9,213 nt of DNA from Patescibacteria group bacterium (GTDB lineage: Bacteria > Patescibacteriota > Microgenomatia > UBA1400 > MFAQ01), in assembly GCA_018817845.1 (NCBI GenBank), contig JAHITH010000099.1, positions 1-9,213 on the forward strand, in the 5' to 3' direction. Shown here piece after piece: positions 6,449 through 9,213 of the stretch. How positions within the stretch are numbered: the stretch's first letter is position 1; every line of letters begins with the position of its first letter. The notes below the pieces were generated by a model. It was not told where the DNA came from. It saw nothing but the letters and a program-made list of their open reading frames with translations, and did no database searches. A program made the position numbers and the translations under genes.

Positions 6449-7606
6449 CTAAAGCTTTATAGATTTTGTATCTTTATAATTTAAAATCTTAAAGTTGCGA
6501 ATACTATTATTTTCTCTACCAGTATAAATTAAATAACCTGAATTATTACCAGATAGTTCATTAAAATATTTAATGTTTTCCATATACGTGCCATTAAAAG
6601 TAGCGCTTGCTTTTATTTCTATTGGTAAAAGTTCACCCCCCTTATCAATTAATAGATCTATCTCAACTCCCTTACTATCTCTAAAATAGTAAAATTTTGA
6701 CGTACTAAGTGAATTTAATTTACGCTTATATATATCCAAAATAATCATATTTTCAAACAACCCTCCCAAAGAAAAATGATTTCTTAATTCGTTTACGGAA
6801 TCCAATCTCAACAAATACGCCGCCAATCCCACATCCGTAAAATATACTTTAGAAGATTTAATTATCCTTTTACCAAAATTTTTATAGTAAGGCTCAAGTT
6901 TAAATATCACATAACTGGCCTCTAAAACAGATAACCACGAATCAATCGTTTTATAATTTACACCTATCAACCCACCCAACTCACTTAAATTAACTAGTTG
7001 TCCAACCCTACCAGCCAACAACTGCAAAAAACGATTAAACGCAGATAGATCACCTATGTTTTTGATATTTCTAACATCTCGTTCAACATAGGTATTAAGG
7101 TAGTTAGAGTAGTAAATATTTGCAGTTCTTTTTTTATCATAAATTCCTGGATAAAAACCAGTTAGTATAGTTTCCAAATAAGTAGGTTGAAGCAACCCAG
7201 CCTCTTTGAGCTCATCAATGGTAAGTGGTAATAGTTTTAGTATTCCAACACGACCTGCCAAACTTTGACTTATTTTCTCCGAAAGTAATAAGTTTTGAGA
7301 TCCGGTTATTATAAATTTACCAGCCTTATACTTACTGTCTATAGACACCTGAATATACGAAAGCAAGTCAGGAAATCTTTGAATTTCATCAATAATCACA
7401 CCATTTTCTATAGAATCAATAAATCCAGCAGGGTCCTCTTTAATTGTTTCTAAGTCTGCAAGAAACTCTAAATTTACATACCTGTGCCGTGGAAATATAT
7501 CCCTTACCAGAGTAGTTTTCCCAGACTGTCTTGGTCCAGTAACAGAAACAACCCCATACTCTCTGGCTATTTTTTTTAACCTAGGTACTATAGCTCTTTT
7601 AATCAT
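6449..7606 (-). CDS. AAA+ ATPase with DUF4143 domain (first)
   Basis: A 385-residue protein of the widespread AAA-ATPase/DUF4143 family, whose role is unknown. Walker A is GPRQSGKTT (24-32), Walker B is VIIDEIQ (70-76), and a sensor-1-like FIITGSQN (98-105) is followed by SLAGRVGILKLLPL (115-128). A middle helical, winged-helix-like part (about 185-235) leads to the C-terminal domain, with VYFTDVGLAAYLL (254-266) and LGGLFENMII (280-289). That domain ends in GVEIDLL (313-319) and PIEIKAS (328-334), the E-x-D and E-x-K residues of a PD-(D/E)XK nuclease-like fold, so metal binding is plausible. No membrane segment is seen. It is flanked by repeat copies 1 and 2, has its own palindrome-covered promoter, and is followed after 6 bases by the 54-codon ORF. 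Family sure; function open. Confidence 0.93.
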   Translation of the reverse strand: MIKRAIVPRLKKIAREYGVVSVTGPRQSGKTTLVRDIFPRHRYVNLEFLADLETIKEDPAGFIDSIENGVIIDEIQRFPDLLSYIQVSIDSKYKAGKFIITGSQNLLLSEKISQSLAGRVGILKLLPLTIDELKEAGLLQPTYLETILTGFYPGIYDKKRTANIYYSNYLNTYVERDVRNIKNIGDLSAFNRFLQLLAGRVGQLVNLSELGGLIGVNYKTIDSWLSVLEASYVIFKLEPYYKNFGKRIIKSSKVYFTDVGLAAYLLRLDSVNELRNHFSLGGLFENMIILDIYKRKLNSLSTSKFYYFRDSKGVEIDLLIDKGGELLPIEIKASATFNGTYMENIKYFNELSGNNSGYLIYTGRENNSIRNFKILNYKDTKSIKL

Positions 7607-7612
7607 ATGGCA

Positions 7613-7640
7613 ATTATATCATAAACGTGTAAATTAGGAA
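7613..7640 (-). promoter_or_regulatory. Promoter of the first DUF4143 ATPase, leaderless
   Basis: On the minus strand an extended -10, TGA-TATAAT (TATAAT at 7618-7613), ends 6 bases before the ATG at 7606. Transcription would thus start at or next to the A of the ATG, giving a leaderless mRNA; no Shine-Dalgarno site exists. With a 16-base spacer the -35 would be TTCCTA (7640-7635), only 3 of 6 to consensus, compensated by the TG extension. Confidence 0.6.
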
Positions 7641-7659
7641 TTGAGATCCTAATTTACAC
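7627..7659 (-). promoter_or_regulatory. Operator-like palindrome of the first ATPase
   Basis: A perfect 13-bp inverted repeat, GTGTAAATTAGGA (7627-7639) and TCCTAATTTACAC (7647-7659), with a 7-base centre. It covers the -35 region and most of the spacer of the ATPase promoter, where a bound dimer would block RNA polymerase. As RNA it would lie upstream of the predicted start site, so a DNA operator is likelier than a hairpin in the mRNA. The regulator is unknown; the ATPase itself is a candidate because it has a winged-helix-like part. Confidence 0.65.
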
Positions 7660-7675
7660 AATAACATAAAGATCT

Positions 7676-7724
7676 ACCCCCCTACGGCACCATCTCCCGC
7701 CAAATATACCTAGAAAACTTCAAC
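7676..7724 (-). repeat. Dispersed repeat, copy 2
   Basis: 49 bases matching copy 3 at 48 positions. Read on the minus strand it encodes LKFSRYIWREMVP, a TAG stop and G6. It begins at the 3' end of the second ATPase gene: the TTGAAG with which the repeat opens supplies that gene's TGA stop in another frame. The palindrome of the first ATPase starts 16 bases beyond its G-run. Confidence 0.9.
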
Positions 7725-8856
7725 TCAAGATTTTGGGCAAACTAACAAGAGCCTGAGATACAGGAACTATCTCTATTCCATCTCTCCAAAACCGTTTTTT
7801 TCCTCCATAAACAAGAAAGCACTTAGTCTCTGGATATTCTGCCTTAAAATAACGCAAACCTTTCAAAGAAGATGCAGACAACTTATCAGATCTTTTAACT
7901 TCAAAAGCATACATTCCTTTTTTCCCGTAGGCCACAAAGTCTACCTCCATACCCATAGCAGTACGGTAATAATAAAGCTTGTAATCTAACTCCAAATTAT
8001 CATTTATAGCCCGTAAATTTTGCAAAAATAGACTTTCCAAAGCAACACCTTCGATCATCTCTGGATTATCCAGTGGCCCCATTGGCCTAAGCGTATTATA
8101 AATTCCTGTATCAAAAAAATAGAACTTAGGTTTACTTACCAATCGACGCTTAGATCGTCTACTAAAAACAGGCAACTTGTAACCAATTAGCAAATTCTCC
8201 AAAATAGAAAAATAATTTTCTACCACTTTTCTTTCAATCGACGCTTCTCTGGCCACTTCTGAAACATTAAGAATCGAGCCCTGAGAAAAACTAGCCGTCT
8301 CTAAAAATCGAGCAAAAGCAGATAAATTACGAGTCAGTCCCTCTTGATAAACTTCTTCTTCCAAGTAAGTTTTAACATAACTTTGCAAATATTTTTTAGG
8401 GTTTTCTTCATGAAAAACAGAAGGTAAACTACCATATCTCAAGGTCTGTTTAAGATTAAAGTCCCCACCCAGCTCTACAGCGGTAAGAGGATGAAAATAG
8501 TAAGTTAAAGCTCTTCCAGCCAACAGGTTGTATCCTTTCTGTCTAAGCTTACGAGCGTTAGAACCAGTTAAAACAAATTTAAATTTATCTTTTTCTATCA
8601 AACGGTGAACTTCATTCAAAAGCTCCGGCACTCTCTGCACCTCATCAATAATAATAAAACCTGTAAATCCAGGGGGTATAAAATCCCCCAACCTCTGGGG
8701 ATTAGCCAAAAGTTTGTTAAAATTTTCAGCCTCCAAAAGATCTATGTAAATAGCTTTAGGAAAAGTCAACCTCACCCAAGTAGTTTTTCCAGTTCCTCTG
8801 GGACCAAAAAGAAAGAAACTTTTATTCTTTGGTGGAGTAAGTAAGCGAGAATACAT
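7720..8856 (-). CDS. AAA+ ATPase with DUF4143 domain (second)
   Basis: A 378-residue member of the same family as the gene after it, but far diverged, so not a recent duplicate. Walker A GPRGTGKTT (18-26), Walker B FIIIDEVQ (67-74), sensor-1-like FVLTGSN (94-100) and LLAGRALTYYFHPL (111-124) are all intact. A winged-helix-like region (about 195-240, NVSEVAREASIERKVVENYF) leads into the DUF4143 part, YFFDTGIYNTLRP (246-258) and EGVALESLFLQNL (269-281), with MEVDF (303-307) and FEVKRS (318-323) giving the E-x-D/E-x-K nuclease-like residues. Start ATG 8856 is fixed by the promoter 6 bases upstream. Its stop lies inside repeat copy 2, and repeat copy 3 lies just upstream. Function unknown; proposals for the family include roles in mobile-element or stress contexts, none of which can be read from the sequence. 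Confidence 0.93.
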   Translation of the reverse strand: MYSRLLTPPKNKSFFLFGPRGTGKTTWVRLTFPKAIYIDLLEAENFNKLLANPQRLGDFIPPGFTGFIIIDEVQRVPELLNEVHRLIEKDKFKFVLTGSNARKLRQKGYNLLAGRALTYYFHPLTAVELGGDFNLKQTLRYGSLPSVFHEENPKKYLQSYVKTYLEEEVYQEGLTRNLSAFARFLETASFSQGSILNVSEVAREASIERKVVENYFSILENLLIGYKLPVFSRRSKRRLVSKPKFYFFDTGIYNTLRPMGPLDNPEMIEGVALESLFLQNLRAINDNLELDYKLYYYRTAMGMEVDFVAYGKKGMYAFEVKRSDKLSASSLKGLRYFKAEYPETKCFLVYGGKKRFWRDGIEIVPVSQALVSLPKILS

Positions 8857-8862
8857 AACTCC

Positions 8863-8890
8863 ATTCTACATTGTTTTTTGGAGTTATCAA
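8863..8890 (-). promoter_or_regulatory. Promoter of the second DUF4143 ATPase, leaderless
   Basis: Minus strand: -35 TTGATA (8890-8885, 5 of 6 to consensus), 16-base spacer, -10 TAGAAT (8868-8863, 5 of 6), then GGAGTT and the ATG. The -10 to ATG distance is 6 bases, the same as for the other ATPase, so the transcript should be leaderless. The GGAGTT directly before the ATG resembles a ribosome site but is too close to the ATG, and it equals an operator half-site. Confidence 0.7.
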
Positions 8891-8899
8891 CTCCAAAAA
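8875..8899 (-). promoter_or_regulatory. Operator-like palindrome of the second ATPase
   Basis: A perfect 11-bp inverted repeat, TTTTTGGAGTT (8875-8885) and AACTCCAAAAA (8889-8899), with a 3-base centre. The -35 hexamer lies at its middle. A further AACTCC half-site at 8857-8862 overlaps the predicted transcription start and pairs with the left arm as ATAACTCC/GGAGTTAT. The sequence differs from the palindrome of the other ATPase, so each may have its own specificity. Confidence 0.65.
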
Positions 8900-8907
8900 T
8901 CACACCC

Positions 8908-8970
8908 ACCCCCCTACGGCACCATCTCCCGCCAAATATACCTAAAAAACTTCAACGCCTCTAGCGCATT
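8908..8970 (-). repeat. Dispersed repeat, copy 3
   Basis: Positions 8908-8956 match copy 2 at 48 of 49 bases. Weaker in-frame similarity to copy 1 continues to 8970: the minus strand encodes NALEALKFFRYIWREMVP and a TAG stop, against NAPDSLKFSRYVWREMVP in the 54-codon ORF. A stop codon immediately before the Asn shows that this is a fragment, not a gene. The palindrome of the second ATPase begins 8 bases beyond its C6 run. Confidence 0.88.
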
Positions 8971-8982
8971 TTACTGTAAAGT

Positions 8983-9003
8983 GGTGCAATTCCATTGCAA
9001 ACC
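8983..9003 (-). other. Hairpin after the glycosyltransferase stop
   Basis: TGCAAT (8985-8990) and ATTGCA (8994-8999) form a stem with a 3-base loop, extendable by GG/CC pairs across a 2-base bulge. It lies 4 bases after the stop of the minus-strand glycosyltransferase. No U-run follows, so a factor-independent terminator is doubtful; an RNA-stabilising hairpin or recombination site cannot be excluded. Confidence 0.35.
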
Positions 9004-9007
9004 TGGG

Positions 9008-9213
9008 TTAACCTGAAATTTTATAATAAATACTTTTTGTTTGATTAGACATTTTTTCCCACGAAAATTGCCCTAACAGTTTCTTGCCTTTTTTAACAAA
9101 CTTTAATCTTTCTTGTTTTTTATTAAGTAATGACAAGATTTTTTTACTAAGATCAGTAGCATTTAAAGGATCAAAAAACAAGGCAGAATCTTGATAAACT
9201 TCCGGCAAACACG
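9008..9213 (-). CDS. Family 4 glycosyltransferase, C-terminal part (cut by window edge)
   Basis: The last 68 residues of a GT-B glycosyltransferase. CLPEVYQDSALFFDP at the open end is the family 4 donor-site element (usually written LPEV-x-GDAALYFDP), followed by the usual helices (DLSKKILSLLNKK) and the C-terminal FSWEKMSNQT. The frame is open to the window edge, so the TTG near 9208 is not the start. Gln replaces the common Gly in the QDSA segment, which is tolerated in the family. Repeat copy 3 follows 37 bases after its stop. Acceptor unknown; envelope polysaccharide synthesis is typical. Confidence 0.8.
   Translation of the reverse strand, partial: CLPEVYQDSALFFDPLNATDLSKKILSLLNKKQERLKFVKKGKKLLGQFSWEKMSNQTKSIYYKISG

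Noticed and set aside
8605..8844. 79-codon plus-strand ORF
   Set aside because: Antisense to the Walker A/B region of the second ATPase; no motif and no ribosome site.
8901..8933. G-quadruplex from the G-rich strand of repeat copy 3
   Set aside because: The G-runs are uneven (G3, G6, G3) with one long loop; only a weak structure is possible, and the other copies lack the extra GGG.
8908..8956. CRISPR-like repeat array
   Set aside because: There are only three repeats, separated by whole genes of over 1 kb, with no regular spacers and no cas genes.

Overview
The window looks like an A+T-rich bacterial chromosome (about one third G+C by eye) with short gaps and some tight ATGA overlaps between genes. 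Standard stops fit throughout: the overlaps use TGA as a stop, which argues against a code that reads TGA as glycine. The mix of glycosyltransferases, Nudix hydrolases, DUF4143 AAA+ ATPases and a BpsA-type polyamine enzyme, with few Shine-Dalgarno sites, would fit a candidate-phyla (Patescibacteria/CPR, for example Microgenomates-like) genome. That placement is an inference; the window has no rRNA or other marker gene.

Positions 1-3650 hold a sugar/pterin block. A plus-strand GT-B glycosyltransferase (49-1086) converges on a minus-strand operon read in the order GTP cyclohydrolase I (folE), a WecE/RffA-type sugar aminotransferase, and a GT-A family 2 glycosyltransferase. The three operon genes overlap by 4 bases at each junction. 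An enzyme that starts pterin or 7-deazaguanine synthesis, joined to amino-sugar formation and glycosyl transfer, is an unusual set.

Positions 3851-6400 hold a branched-polyamine synthase homologue (bpsA) and three Nudix-family genes. One of these has lost its whole Nudix box through an apparent in-frame internal deletion. Two are intact and in tandem; the second has no stop at the expected place and reads on into repeat DNA.

Positions 6230-8970 are the most unusual part. Two diverged DUF4143 AAA+ ATPase genes, both on the minus strand, alternate with three same-orientation copies of a repeat of about 49 bp. Reading along the minus strand, each repeat encodes a protein tail resembling LKFSRYIWREMVP followed by a stop and a run of six G. 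It is then followed by a perfect palindrome. For both ATPases this palindrome lies over the -35 region of a promoter whose -10 box is 6 bases from the ATG, so leaderless and probably self-regulated transcripts are predicted. The third palindrome, beside the copy nearest the Nudix gene, has no ATPase behind it and may mark a lost third unit. The longest version of the repeat is the end of a 54-codon ORF directly after the first ATPase. This repeat-operator-ATPase arrangement is the best candidate for an undescribed modular element. The window ends in the 3' part of a family 4 glycosyltransferase.
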